Shown one piece after another: positions 35,750 to 43,311 of a stretch of 64,000 nt of DNA (positions within the stretch are counted from its first letter, which is position 1; each line of letters opens with the position of its first letter). The translations under genes were made by a program, and so were the position numbers. Source of the stretch: Pseudoalteromonas caenipelagi (GTDB lineage Bacteria > Pseudomonadota > Gammaproteobacteria > Enterobacterales > Alteromonadaceae); NCBI RefSeq assembly GCF_013140855.1, contig NZ_JABBPG010000002.1:744001-808000 (forward strand). The letters run 5' to 3'. The notes below the pieces were generated by a model, which was given only the letters and a program-made list of their open reading frames with translations, had not been told where the DNA came from and did not search any database.

Positions 35750-38700
35750 ATTTAAATACGCATTTAGCCAACCTCTACTCGTTATTATGCTGCTCATATC
35801 CACAATAGCCTGTTCTATTTTAGGTTTGGGAGCACTTGAAGCTGGGGCTTCTCAACAGGATGCCTTGCAGGTTTTGTCACTGATCCAGATGTTAATTTTG
35901 CCAATTATGGTGGTGATCTCTGTGGTGACATTGTTCCTTCGTGATGTTAACTCAAATATGCATGAGTTGATTGAGGCGACCCCACTGAAAAAGTCGAAAC
36001 ACTCTTGTCTCCGTTTTGTGGTGCATATTAGCTGCGTATTTATTCCCTTTATGATCAGTGTGTTGTTGATCAGCATTCAACATTTTGCAGGGAGTGAGGC
36101 AATCGAGGTTATTGTGTTTGGTTTGTTTGGTTTAGTCCTACCAAATTTAATTGCCTTATCGTCGATTGTCATTTTAGTTGCCATATACTCCAGCAGCACT
36201 TTTACTGCTTATGCTTTTACGGCTTTATTGGCGGTGGGTTACATGGTGTTGGGGAGCGCCTTAGGTTTTCCTTTTTTATCTGGCAGCGCGGTGGTAAGCC
36301 AAGCACTCTATGAGGTGATGATTTGGTTTGACCCCTTTGGCACAACACCTTTACTTCATAACGGTGCTACAGAGTTACTCAACGGCACTATGGTTATAAA
36401 CCGTCTCATGCTGATAGGCCTCAGCATTGTTATCGTGGTGATAACGTTAAAGGTTCAAATACAGTCAACCGGTGCTAAGAAAAAGAAGAAAACCTCGTCG
36501 TCTAAAAAAGTCGCAGTGACACTTTTTAACGCGAGTACACCATTTACCGCAATGGTTTTGAGCTCGTTAAGTCATATTTTAAGAAATAGAGTTAATCAAA
36601 TCATTCTGCTGTTATGGGCTGGGATCGCCACCAATGAAGTCATGACAGGGTTGCATAGCACAATGCAAGTTGGCGCCTATAAATCTTCAAGTTTGGATGC
36701 GATAAATTTCATTGCTTCGGATGTTTTATTGGCATTTGGCTCAATCACGGTAGCGATGTGGAGTTGTTTGATTTGTTGGAATGAGAAAAAACGGGGTTTT
36801 GATGAGATCATCGCCACTATGCCAACAAGCAATAGCTTGAGATTATTGGCGCAAATGACCAGCCTATGTGTATTGGTAGGAGTCTTAATCCTCAACGCCG
36901 CAATGGCGTCTTTGAGTGCTGAGTTACTATTCAATACCGAGATCGAATTAAGTCAATATGTTAGCCAATTTGCGGTGGCGAGCATTCCATTACTGTTATT
37001 ATCTGTCATGTTTGTCTTAATTCATCATTTAGTCACTTCGCCGGTTAAAGCCGGAGCCATTATCCTGGCGATATTGATCGTTAAATTTACGCCCATCACC
37101 TCGAGCTTAGGGTTGACTCATTTGTTGTGGAACATAGCTGGCTCGCCTATGCAAGAAGCCACACACTTTTGGGGATTTGGAGGCAGTACTTTTGTTTTGC
37201 TCTCTTTTGTTGCATTTTGGCTTATGGTCATTGCTTGTTTATATTCTTTTGCCATTATTCGAAGCCACAGAGGCACAGGACTGGTTAATCAACAGCCTAA
37301 AAGTCGATTCAAAAGCGCTTATGTTTTGATTGTGATCAGTGCGTTTTACGCTTTTTGTATTCATCAAACGTTGACCTCGGAAAAGCCGTTAACCTATGTC
37401 GCTCAGCAACAAGACTGGCAAGTTTATTATGAGAAAACGTATCGAAATTGGGCTCAACAGCCACAACCAGAACTCGTACATATAGGCTCTGAAGTTGATA
37501 TTTACCCGGCTATCGGTTCGGTAAATATTACCGCCGCTTATACGTTAGTAAATCAATCAAACTCTAACATTGAACAAGTTTTGATTGGTCGTTACGGCAG
37601 CTATAAGTCATGGCAAGTGCAACAAAATGCCCAATTTACTATCTTAGAAGATGACTATGGACAACAGGCCATTTTGGATTTGAGTAAACCTTTAGCGCCT
37701 GGTGAAAGTCTCGACGTTAATATGACTGTTGACTATCAACAGCCTAGCCTATGGCCTGTTAGCACAAATTTAGTGGTTGAGCCTAGTTTTACAAATATTT
37801 TAACTGAACGCTTTTTACCACATGTGGGATATCAAGCGCATTTTGAACTGCAAGATAAATCAGCCCGAAAACGCTATTCACTAGGGGAAGCGTCGACTTT
37901 ATTTAACCCACAAAGACACTTGAGTTATTCATCGGTGATCAGTACAGATGCAAGCCATGTGGTGATCAGCCAAGGGAAAAAGAAAGCTTGGCAACAAAAT
38001 AATCGTAATTATTTCCTATTTGAGTCAACGTCAAACAAGGGAGTCAATTTTATTTGGTCGAGTATACCAAAAGCCTCTGAAATAGATGGAACCATCAACG
38101 CCAATGTGGCGCTTTATCTTCCATCACACTATGAGGATTCAGAGCAAGTGTTAACGGTCATTTCTGAGTTATCAAAGCGCATAACCAAAGAGCTTGGTAT
38201 GGCGCTGTTGTCACCCATGCATATTATTGCAAGTCCACGCATACATGAAAAAATTCGAGATGTACCTGAAGTGGCTTTATATGACTTTGATAGCCTTGTT
38301 CGACACCTATCCGTTAACAATGACAAGTTACACTTAGTCTATCGCTACTTAGTGCCTTCGTTTGTCAAACAACTGCTTTGGAGCAATCAATTGGAGTTGC
38401 CCGATATGCTAACAAAGTTCCTTCAAGGGCATGTTTTATTGAGCACAGTTGAACAGCAATTTGGTCTCGATGCTAGAAAAGAAGTCGTTGGTCATACAAT
38501 GAAGCAGCTAAAATTGCAGACGCTTAACATGGTACAGCACTCAAAGCGCACAGCGCATGTTGAAGAGCAATTAATCACGCTAGATTCTATTTTATTGATA
38601 CAAGCGTTAGAGGAGCTTGTTGGAAAAGCACAACTCAAGGAGATGTTGTTTAAACAACTAGAGCAGCCAAGTTCATTCACTAAAAAAGGGTTTATGCAAA

Positions 38701-38783
38701 CGCTTATTAATGAAAATGCAGACTCTCAACAGCAAATAGAGCTAGCCTTTAGCAAGTTCTCTAAAAACACAAGTCAGCTTTAA
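35733..38783 (+). CDS. ABC-2 permease fused to a degenerate M1-peptidase-like domain
   Basis: A 1016-residue protein. Residues about 1-545 hold two groups of six or so membrane helices of the ABC-2 permease type. From about 590 the sequence has the beta-sandwich start of M1 aminopeptidases (VDIYPAIGSVNITAAYTLVN) and a late helical region like their C-terminal half. The peptidase motifs HExxH and GxMEN are not present; HLSVNNDKL and QGHVLLSTVEQ occupy the expected places, so the domain is likely non-catalytic. Related 'permease/M1 aminopeptidase' proteins are usually longer. The start follows AAGGAGCATGAAG. It is coupled to the ATPase gene. The cargo is unknown. Confidence 0.75.
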   Translation: MLLRNEFKYAFSQPLLVIMLLISTIACSILGLGALEAGASQQDALQVLSLIQMLILPIMVVISVVTLFLRDVNSNMHELIEATPLKKSKHSCLRFVVHISCVFIPFMISVLLISIQHFAGSEAIEVIVFGLFGLVLPNLIALSSIVILVAIYSSSTFTAYAFTALLAVGYMVLGSALGFPFLSGSAVVSQALYEVMIWFDPFGTTPLLHNGATELLNGTMVINRLMLIGLSIVIVVITLKVQIQSTGAKKKKKTSSSKKVAVTLFNASTPFTAMVLSSLSHILRNRVNQIILLLWAGIATNEVMTGLHSTMQVGAYKSSSLDAINFIASDVLLAFGSITVAMWSCLICWNEKKRGFDEIIATMPTSNSLRLLAQMTSLCVLVGVLILNAAMASLSAELLFNTEIELSQYVSQFAVASIPLLLLSVMFVLIHHLVTSPVKAGAIILAILIVKFTPITSSLGLTHLLWNIAGSPMQEATHFWGFGGSTFVLLSFVAFWLMVIACLYSFAIIRSHRGTGLVNQQPKSRFKSAYVLIVISAFYAFCIHQTLTSEKPLTYVAQQQDWQVYYEKTYRNWAQQPQPELVHIGSEVDIYPAIGSVNITAAYTLVNQSNSNIEQVLIGRYGSYKSWQVQQNAQFTILEDDYGQQAILDLSKPLAPGESLDVNMTVDYQQPSLWPVSTNLVVEPSFTNILTERFLPHVGYQAHFELQDKSARKRYSLGEASTLFNPQRHLSYSSVISTDASHVVISQGKKKAWQQNNRNYFLFESTSNKGVNFIWSSIPKASEIDGTINANVALYLPSHYEDSEQVLTVISELSKRITKELGMALLSPMHIIASPRIHEKIRDVPEVALYDFDSLVRHLSVNNDKLHLVYRYLVPSFVKQLLWSNQLELPDMLTKFLQGHVLLSTVEQQFGLDARKEVVGHTMKQLKLQTLNMVQHSKRTAHVEEQLITLDSILLIQALEELVGKAQLKEMLFKQLEQPSSFTKKGFMQTLINENADSQQQIELAFSKFSKNTSQL

Positions 38784-38879
38784 TACCACCAAATTTTAAG
38801 TCGCGGCAATACAAGGTTGGTCGCTGCCAAACAGTCGATTTTATGCAAAGGAAACTTATTAAAAAATTTATTCACTTTA

Positions 38880-38984
38880 ATGACGATATCACTTCTATTT
38901 ATTGTGACTTCAAGCTCTGCGAAGGCAAATGAAGGTAAAATGACTCATGAAGAGTCGCTTCTCAATGCAGCAGAACTAGTTTAA
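38880..38984 (+). pseudogene. Gene remnant with signal peptide
   Basis: A 34-codon frame that reads as a signal peptide (MTISLLFIVTSSSAKA) followed by NEGKMTHEES, then stops where IS110-related sequence begins. The hydrophobic run extends upstream in frame (LLKNLFTL) beyond the ATG without an ordinary start codon, after AAAGGAAAC. It appears to be the beginning of an exported-protein gene cut off by mobile DNA. Confidence 0.4.
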
Positions 38985-39038
38985 TTTGTACTAGCTCAGA
39001 ATTGATCTGGCAGTTACCCGTTTTTCAATCGGCGACTG

Positions 39039-39197
39039 TCAGTTTAGATTAATGCAAGGCGGTAATTTTGCAATTTCAGCTAAGAGTTTGTTTCGCTTGA
39101 TGGTTTTACGTGATTTACACTTGTTATGAGTATCAACACCGTGGATACTAAAGATAGGTTTGGCTAAATCGATGCCAATGGCTTTAATTAATGACAT
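39039..39197 (-). pseudogene. Truncated IS110-family transposase
   Basis: 52 codons reading MSLIKAIGIDLAK, then HGVD and KLLAEIAKLPPC, the N-terminal DEDD domain start of IS110 transposases with its first aspartate in GIDLAK. The ATG has GAGGAGAGTCCGT upstream. A stop follows after CINLN, where the sequence leaves the family. Confidence 0.75.
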
Positions 39198-39268
39198 ACG
39201 GACTCTCCTCAATTGAAGCTTTTTATCAACTTCACTATGGCACATTGATGCCGAGTGGGGAGTCCATA
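39039..39268 (-). mobile_element. IS110/IS1111-family left-end fragment
   Basis: From TGGGGAGTCCAT (39257-39268) on the minus strand comes a short leader and the first ~52 codons of an IS110-type transposase. The rest of the element is missing. Its outer end is followed on the plus side by ATTATTCGTTATATG, whose GTTATAT has the form of an integron attC R' box. Confidence 0.65.
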
Positions 39269-39318
39269 TTATTCGTTATATGTGTCTTTAAGGGAGAGTT
39301 GAATTGAAAAGGTGAACT

Positions 39319-39495
39319 TTGTTAAGTGACAAAGAAAAATCAACGAGATCTTTCGTTTTCGCTCCTTTTTGTTTTATGTTTTTGCTCGTTCCTGACACAA
39401 ATATCTACTTCAATTCAATTTTTGCATTGTTTGGCTTCATAGTATTTATAATGCAAGGCGTTTATTATCGAAGAAAAGTACAAGGAAAATTGTGA
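39319..39495 (+). CDS. Small membrane protein (cassette gene)
   Basis: A 58-residue unrecognised protein with two membrane-helix-like stretches (about 11-25 and 31-46) and a basic tail (RRKVQGKL). It starts at TTG, 39319, preceded by AAAAGGTGAAC. It lies between an R'-like GTTATAT (39275) and an attC-like hairpin (39500-39547), so it is probably the first surviving cassette. Confidence is limited by its size and start codon. Confidence 0.5.
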   Translation: MLSDKEKSTRSFVFAPFCFMFLLVPDTNIYFNSIFALFGFIVFIMQGVYYRRKVQGKL

Positions 39496-39499
39496 ACAC

Positions 39500-39547
39500 G
39501 TATAACAAGCCAATTTTGTTCAACCAGCAAACTGGCTTGGGTAACAT
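39500..39547 (+). other. Short attC-like site
   Basis: GTATAACAAGCCA opens and TGGCTTGGGTAAC closes a ~48-bp palindrome with single unpaired bases, the form of an attC. The closing core reads GTAAC, not GTTA, so the R' box is altered. Confidence 0.45.
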
Positions 39548-39560
39548 GTAAGAGTATCCG

Positions 39561-39583
39561 TAAAAGACAGTCACTCGAATTTG
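39561..39583. mobile_element. Relic right end of the Y1-transposase element
   Basis: TAAAAGACAGTCACTCGAAT (with TTG after it) matches the reverse complement of the right terminus of element B with two or so changes. Nothing else of the element is seen nearby. Confidence 0.45.
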
Positions 39584-39855
39584 CTAAGCTCTACGCGTAC
39601 AGATTCTAAAAAAGATGCCTTGTTCATAGCAAATCCATTTACTGTGGTTTTATACAGGTATAATTTAAGGCATCAAACTTTGCAAGTAGAGACCCCGTTA
39701 ATTATTGTTCAAATTGTTCACCTGTAGACCTAAAAATATACCTAACCATTTGATTATAAAAAGGCTTAACCATTTTAGATAAGTTGACTCATTCTCGTTT
39801 AAGTAGATTCTCGTTTTGCTCTGTGAGCGTTGTTACTTTTTGAGGACAAAATGGC

Positions 39856-39958
39856 GGCTAACATGCTAATATTTAGCGCAATTAAATTTGTTAATTGGTG
39901 TGTTGTAGGGCTAATGGGTAGAACATTAACGCGAATTCACGCTAATACACTGTTATAT
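39856..39958 (+). other. attC-like imperfect palindrome
   Basis: TAACA (39859), TTTAGCG and TTAAT pair with ATTAA, CGCTAA and TGTTA (39951) across ~100 bp, and it ends with GTTATAT (39952-39958), 35 nt before the next cassette gene. An attC belonging to an eroded upstream cassette is the simplest reading; an attI cannot be excluded. No gene was seen in 39584-39855. Confidence 0.5.
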
Positions 39959-39992
39959 TGCAGTTGAAATTTTGTGAAAGGAATCTAGTTAA

Positions 39993-40244
39993 GTGATCTA
40001 TTTTGCCTATATCTTCTGGCTTATTATGCTTTCTTTCGCTATTCCGAATATTTGGTCGGGTTTAGCTGCAATTAGCTTTCTAGCTTGTGTTGTTGCAGTT
40101 ATTAATTACTCAATTAAAAGCTATAAAATTTATCGCATTGGTCAGGTTTCAGCTTTGCGTAAATGGTTGGTATATTTATATTCACCATTAGTAGTAACGT
40201 CTATGACAATAATCATGATCTATTATGGCGTAGCTGCAATATAA
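39993..40244 (+). CDS. Hypothetical small membrane protein (cassette gene)
   Basis: An 83-residue protein of unknown function with three hydrophobic segments (about 4-15, 17-33 and 63-82) and a basic loop between (KSYKIYRIG, ALRKW). The start is GTG at 39993, with AAAGGAA about 10 nt upstream. The stop codon lies inside the left end of its attC. It resembles no family by eye; two- or three-helix membrane proteins of this type are common in integron arrays. Confidence 0.65.
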   Translation: MIYFAYIFWLIMLSFAIPNIWSGLAAISFLACVVAVINYSIKSYKIYRIGQVSALRKWLVYLYSPLVVTSMTIIMIYYGVAAI

Positions 40245-40341
40245 CAAGTCAATTATGGCAAGGACGCAAAACGCTTGGCTTGCGCTACTTCGTCGCTAAT
40301 TTTAGCCAAGCATTTGTGCGCCCCATATTGAGGCGTTAACC
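40239..40341 (+). other. attC site of cassette 2
   Basis: ATATAACAAG at the left and GGCGTTAACC at the right bound a ~100-bp imperfect palindrome with internal GCTTGGCT / AGCCAAGC arms. It is very similar to the site at 41789-41891. Confidence 0.8.
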
Positions 40342-40359
40342 CTACTTGGAGATATTTCG

Positions 40360-40866
40360 TTGAGCATCAACATTCGGCTAGAAAAACCTAGCGACATTCA
40401 AAGCATTCATGAGATCACTGTCGCTGCGTTTCTCAACGCACCACATACAGACCACACTGAACAATTTATTGTGAAGGCTCTGCGGGATTCAGGTGCGTTA
40501 ACGATTTCACTTGTTGCAGAGGATTCGACTCAAATTATTGGGCATGTGGCCTTGTCACCAGTTACGATCTCGGATGGTTCAAATGATTGGTATGGCTTGG
40601 GACCAATCTCCGTGACCCCAAGTGAGCAAGGTAAGGGCATAGGTTCTAAATTAATGCATGCAGCTCTTTCAGAATTGAAAAACCTAAAAGCAAATGGCTG
40701 TGTTTTACTTGGCGACCCTCATTACTATCACCGATTTGGCTTTAAACCGATAGAAGGCCTAGTACTCCCAGATGTTCCCCCTGAATACTTTCAGGCCCTT
40801 TTACTTCAAGGTACTCATCCGAAAGGTACGGTTACTTACCATGAGTCGTTTTCAGCGCAGGGTTAA
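40360..40866 (+). CDS. GNAT N-acetyltransferase (cassette gene)
   Basis: A 168-residue acetyltransferase resembling the YhbS subgroup. The acetyl-CoA loop is seen in SEQGKGIGSKLM (about 88-99), before it LGPISVTP, and the C-terminal HYYHRFGFKP segment is typical of YhbS-like proteins. The start is TTG at 40360, preceded by TTGGAGATATTTCG. It fills one cassette with little spare sequence. Acetyltransferases are common cargo of integrons; the substrate may be a small amine or a toxin, but it is not known. Confidence 0.8.
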   Translation: MSINIRLEKPSDIQSIHEITVAAFLNAPHTDHTEQFIVKALRDSGALTISLVAEDSTQIIGHVALSPVTISDGSNDWYGLGPISVTPSEQGKGIGSKLMHAALSELKNLKANGCVLLGDPHYYHRFGFKPIEGLVLPDVPPEYFQALLLQGTHPKGTVTYHESFSAQG

Positions 40867-40932
40867 CAAGGCGCTGCTGGCGGACAAATTTTCCGCTGCG
40901 CTCCAAATTTGCCGCAGAGCGCGGCGTTATGT
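40861..40932 (+). other. attC site of cassette 3
   Basis: TTAACAAGGCGCTG at the left and CGCGGCGTTATGT at the right form a compact ~70-bp palindrome. The stop codon of the GNAT gene lies within it. Confidence 0.75.
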
Positions 40933-41025
40933 GTAGTAGCTTTGTGAGTTCTGTACAGGCAGCAAGTAACTGGTTGATTATTTGGTTATCCAGTTGTAAT
41001 TATTAGAATACATTGCGAGGTAGTT

Positions 41026-41367
41026 TTGAAATCTATACCGTTTCTATTCGTTTTTATGATTAGTTTTAATGCCATGGCTGAGTGGACCCCATTTTCTAAG
41101 GTTCTTGCGATTAGGGCGTATCCATCCTCAACTGTCCACCATATAAAACTGTCTACTTCTAGCGTTCACGCTGGCTGTAAAACTTCAGATGAGAATGGGA
41201 TATATAAGCTCGTGGATGAGAAAGGGCGGATTGTCTCTATGCTGTTAGCAGCACAAGCGGCCGACAGGAAAGTTAGTGTTGCAATAACTTGTGAACCAGG
41301 TTCAAGCACCGCTAAGATAACTGAGTTGCAGATTGGTGAAGTGAACTTTTCTAGTGTAATCCACTAA
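41026..41367 (+). CDS. Small exported protein (cassette gene)
   Basis: A 113-residue protein with a signal peptide cut near AMA-EW and a body that keeps a cysteine pair (HAGCKTSD and ITCEPG). The layout, an exported start, a beta-strand pair, C, then a SMLLAAQAADRKVSV helix and a late CE, matches the cassette gene at 41915 and looks like a small OB-like or AB5-B-like fold, but the function is unknown. The start is TTG with GCGAGGTAGTT upstream. It stops 48 nt before the attC. Confidence 0.6.
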   Translation: MKSIPFLFVFMISFNAMAEWTPFSKVLAIRAYPSSTVHHIKLSTSSVHAGCKTSDENGIYKLVDEKGRIVSMLLAAQAADRKVSVAITCEPGSSTAKITELQIGEVNFSSVIH

Positions 41368-41415
41368 TTTTTTGCTTAGGGTTGAGTAAAAACAAGCTGT
41401 ATAGAAGACACCAGC

Positions 41416-41532
41416 ACATAACAAACGGCTCCAAGCGACAGCCAACCGTCGCGCCATCTGTGCCAATGGCGCGAGCGCCGATTTCGGCACAAATCCCGCT
41501 CTGGTTGTCTGCGCCTGAGCCGGGCGTTATAC
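41416..41532 (+). other. attC site of cassette 4
   Basis: ACATAACAAACGGC opens and CCGGGCGTTATAC closes a 117-bp imperfect palindrome with internal arms such as GCGCCA/TGGCGC and GTGCCA/GGCAC. Confidence 0.8.
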
Positions 41533-41545
41533 GTTTAGGGTAGTC

Positions 41546-41794
41546 ATGAGAGAATTTGAAGTAGAAAAAGTATTAAAAGAGTCACTTGAGAATACACCTG
41601 TAGGTGAAAAAATTACTTTAAACTTCAGCGGTGTTTCAAATATTATTGATGTAGAAATGACTTTCAAAGGTGGTTGGGTTGTGACTCAAACAATCATACC
41701 AGGTAAGCCTTTTGAGTTTACCAAAGGGGAAGATGGTTATCTTACTGGTATTAATATAACAATAAACCCATTTGATGGCTTAAAAAACGTATAA
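41546..41794 (+). CDS. Hypothetical protein (cassette gene)
   Basis: An 82-residue cytoplasmic protein without recognisable motif. It has a charged helix at the start (REFEVEKVLKESLE), then probable beta-strands (KITLNFSG, WVVTQTIIPG). The start has AGGGTAGTC upstream and lies just 14 nt after the preceding attC core. The stop codon overlaps the following attC. Confidence 0.6.
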   Translation: MREFEVEKVLKESLENTPVGEKITLNFSGVSNIIDVEMTFKGGWVVTQTIIPGKPFEFTKGEDGYLTGINITINPFDGLKNV

Positions 41795-41891
41795 CAAGCG
41801 GTTAATGAAAGGGACGCAAAAAAGCTTGGCTTGTGCTCATTCTTCGCTAATTTTAGCCAAGCATTTTCCGCCCCATAACCGGGCGTTAGCA
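41789..41891 (+). other. attC site of cassette 5
   Basis: GTATAACAAGCGG to CGGGCGTTAGCA, ~103 bp, with GCTTGGCT/AGCCAAGC arms. It shares long stretches with the site at 40239-40341. Confidence 0.8.
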
Positions 41892-41914
41892 ATTAAATCA
41901 TTTTTGAGGTAAAT

Positions 41915-42244
41915 ATGAAAAAATATTTGGTATTAATGTTTCTATCACTTTTGGGGTCGTATGCGAATGCCGATTACAATGCAAATATAACAGGGAAAGT
42001 GACCAGTATCGCCACGTATACCTACAGCGGTAGAATTTACTTCCGGTTGGATAATCAACCTTCATCACATCCAGCTTGTCAGACAGATTATTTTGCTATA
42101 GACGAGTCAACGCCGGATGCAATTCGTCAGCAAGTTTACTCACGACTATTGGTCGCATACTCAAGTGGAAAAGCAATTAATATTGGTTATGACAAAGAGG
42201 GTGGGTGTGCTCACGGCAGGATTAAAGTGTATAGAGTCGGTTAA
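41915..42244 (+). CDS. Small exported protein (cassette gene)
   Basis: A 109-residue protein with a signal peptide ending SYANA and a body with two cysteines (HPACQTDYF and KEGGCAHGRI). The arrangement of strands, cysteines and helix (YSRLLVAYSSGKAINIGY) is like that of the cassette gene at 41026. The start has TTGAGGTAAAT upstream. Function is unknown; small secreted oligomer-forming B-subunit-like folds are one possibility. Confidence 0.65.
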   Translation: MKKYLVLMFLSLLGSYANADYNANITGKVTSIATYTYSGRIYFRLDNQPSSHPACQTDYFAIDESTPDAIRQQVYSRLLVAYSSGKAINIGYDKEGGCAHGRIKVYRVG

Positions 42245-42245
42245 T

Positions 42246-42362
42246 TGCTAACAAGGTGTTCTAGCTGACATTTAAAGCTCCGCTCAATTTTGGCATTCCG
42301 CTTCGCTACACTTTATGCCAAAATCGGCTCCACTTTAAATTCAGCTAAACACGGCGTTATGA
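42246..42362 (+). other. attC site of cassette 6
   Basis: TGCTAACAAGGTGTT to CACGGCGTTATGA, 117 bp, with long arms (CTAGCTGA/TCAGCT, TTTTGGCAT/ATGCCAAAA) around GCTTCGC. Confidence 0.8.
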
Positions 42363-42370
42363 GTAGATAG

Positions 42371-42679
42371 ATGAATCGACTATTCGGCAACAATGTAGTA
42401 AAAATTGAAGCACCTCAAGATAGAAGCGAACTTAGGTTTGTCGTGCTTGACGACGAAGAAGAGTTTGATTCTATCAATGTTCGTTTTTTTAATTCTGATA
42501 ATTCACCTATTACGATCGATTTTTCGGAGTTATCAATAGGAATGCTTTACGATCCTGATACCGATTCAACGAGTTTAGGTGAATTTGAATACGTAAAATC
42601 AATTGAAAATGGCTTTGAGGTATTTGGTGATTTTGGAATTGTTTGGGTATATTGTGATTCAAGTTCACCCAAGCTATAA
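42371..42679 (+). CDS. Hypothetical acidic protein (cassette gene)
   Basis: A 102-residue acidic, soluble protein of unknown function (LDDEEEFDS, YDPDTDS). It has no signal peptide or membrane helix. It begins 9 nt after the attC core with almost no leader, GATAG being the only candidate ribosome site, so its expression may rely on upstream translation or be weak. The following attC-like site starts 5 nt after the stop codon. Confidence 0.6.
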   Translation: MNRLFGNNVVKIEAPQDRSELRFVVLDDEEEFDSINVRFFNSDNSPITIDFSELSIGMLYDPDTDSTSLGEFEYVKSIENGFEVFGDFGIVWVYCDSSSPKL

Positions 42680-42683
42680 GTAC

Positions 42684-42774
42684 TCATAACAAGCTGTTTA
42701 ACAAGGACAAAAAACAGTTTGCTGTTTTCGTTCCTCAACATTTTAGCCAACTAAATTTTGCCCATTAACCGGGC
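42684..42774 (+). other. attC site lacking its right core
   Basis: TCATAACAAGCTG opens the palindrome, and it reads to AACCGGGC at 42774 but the GTTA that should follow is replaced by TACATGGACTCCCC, an IS-end-like sequence. The array stops here. Confidence 0.65.
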
Positions 42775-42777
42775 TAC

Positions 42778-43099
42778 ATGGACTCCCCTTTGTCAAGCAA
42801 TAGCAGTTTTGACAACAAGAAGATCTGACAGCAGCTCTACATTCGGCGTTTATTAGCTTATCTACGCTATCGCCCTGATGATTTGCGCTTGAGCAATACC
42901 TCATTCGTTAAACAGAGTTGCTAACTCTTCCCGACTAAACAGGCTTTCATGCTCTCGGTCTGACCGTGTTATCGTCACTTGCTAATGCTAAGACTCGGTG
43001 GGGTTAACCGTTTTAACTAACCTTTCTTTTTTACTGATTTAACTATTTCACATAATCAATCTGATATTCTTTTTCTGAGTGTAACAATGGACTTCCCAT
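42778..43099. mobile_element. IS-like remnant with TGGACTCCCC / TGGACTTCCC ends
   Basis: ATGGACTCCCCTTTG starts at 42778, repeating in inverse the GGGGAGTCCAT end of the IS110-type fragment at 39257. A similar ATGGACTTCCCATAG begins at 43087. No transposase frame is recognisable between them. The following 43100-43311 shows no gene. Confidence 0.45.
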
Positions 43100-43311
43100 A
43101 GTTTGCTAGACACCCAATGAGTTAGATTGAACGCCCGTAATCATGATTGACTTTAAACGTTAGGCTGCACCTGAATGGCTGAGTCTGGCACTTTCTCGAC
43201 GGTCAGGCTTGATTAAAGCCCTATGTTCGAATCAGACAGTTCAGGGTAAGATTTATTCCTATTAATGTTGTGTTTCACCCTTCTAGCACATGGTTATTTT
43301 TCAATAGCATT

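Larger units (their letters stand above)
39275..42774 (+). other. Integron gene-cassette array without integrase (CALIN-like)
   Basis: Seven small plus-strand genes, most followed within a few bases of the stop codon by a ~50-117-bp imperfect palindrome starting with the pattern TAACAA and ending with GTTA, which is the layout of integron cassettes with attC sites. No tyrosine recombinase IntI gene occurs in the window. IS110/IS1111-type ends abut the array on both sides. Confidence 0.75.

Noticed and set aside
41302..41490. 62-codon minus-strand frame
   Set aside because: Crosses the end of a cassette gene and an attC palindrome, which is structural DNA and not expected to be coding.
43130..43180. 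Possible additional attC core (ACGTTAGGC) beyond the IS-like remnant
   Set aside because: No matching left arm with TAACAA and no palindrome of attC type could be built.
42780..43311. Search for a coding gene or an intI gene
   Set aside because: Multiple stops in all frames; only IS-end-like motifs were found. No tyrosine recombinase motif was seen.
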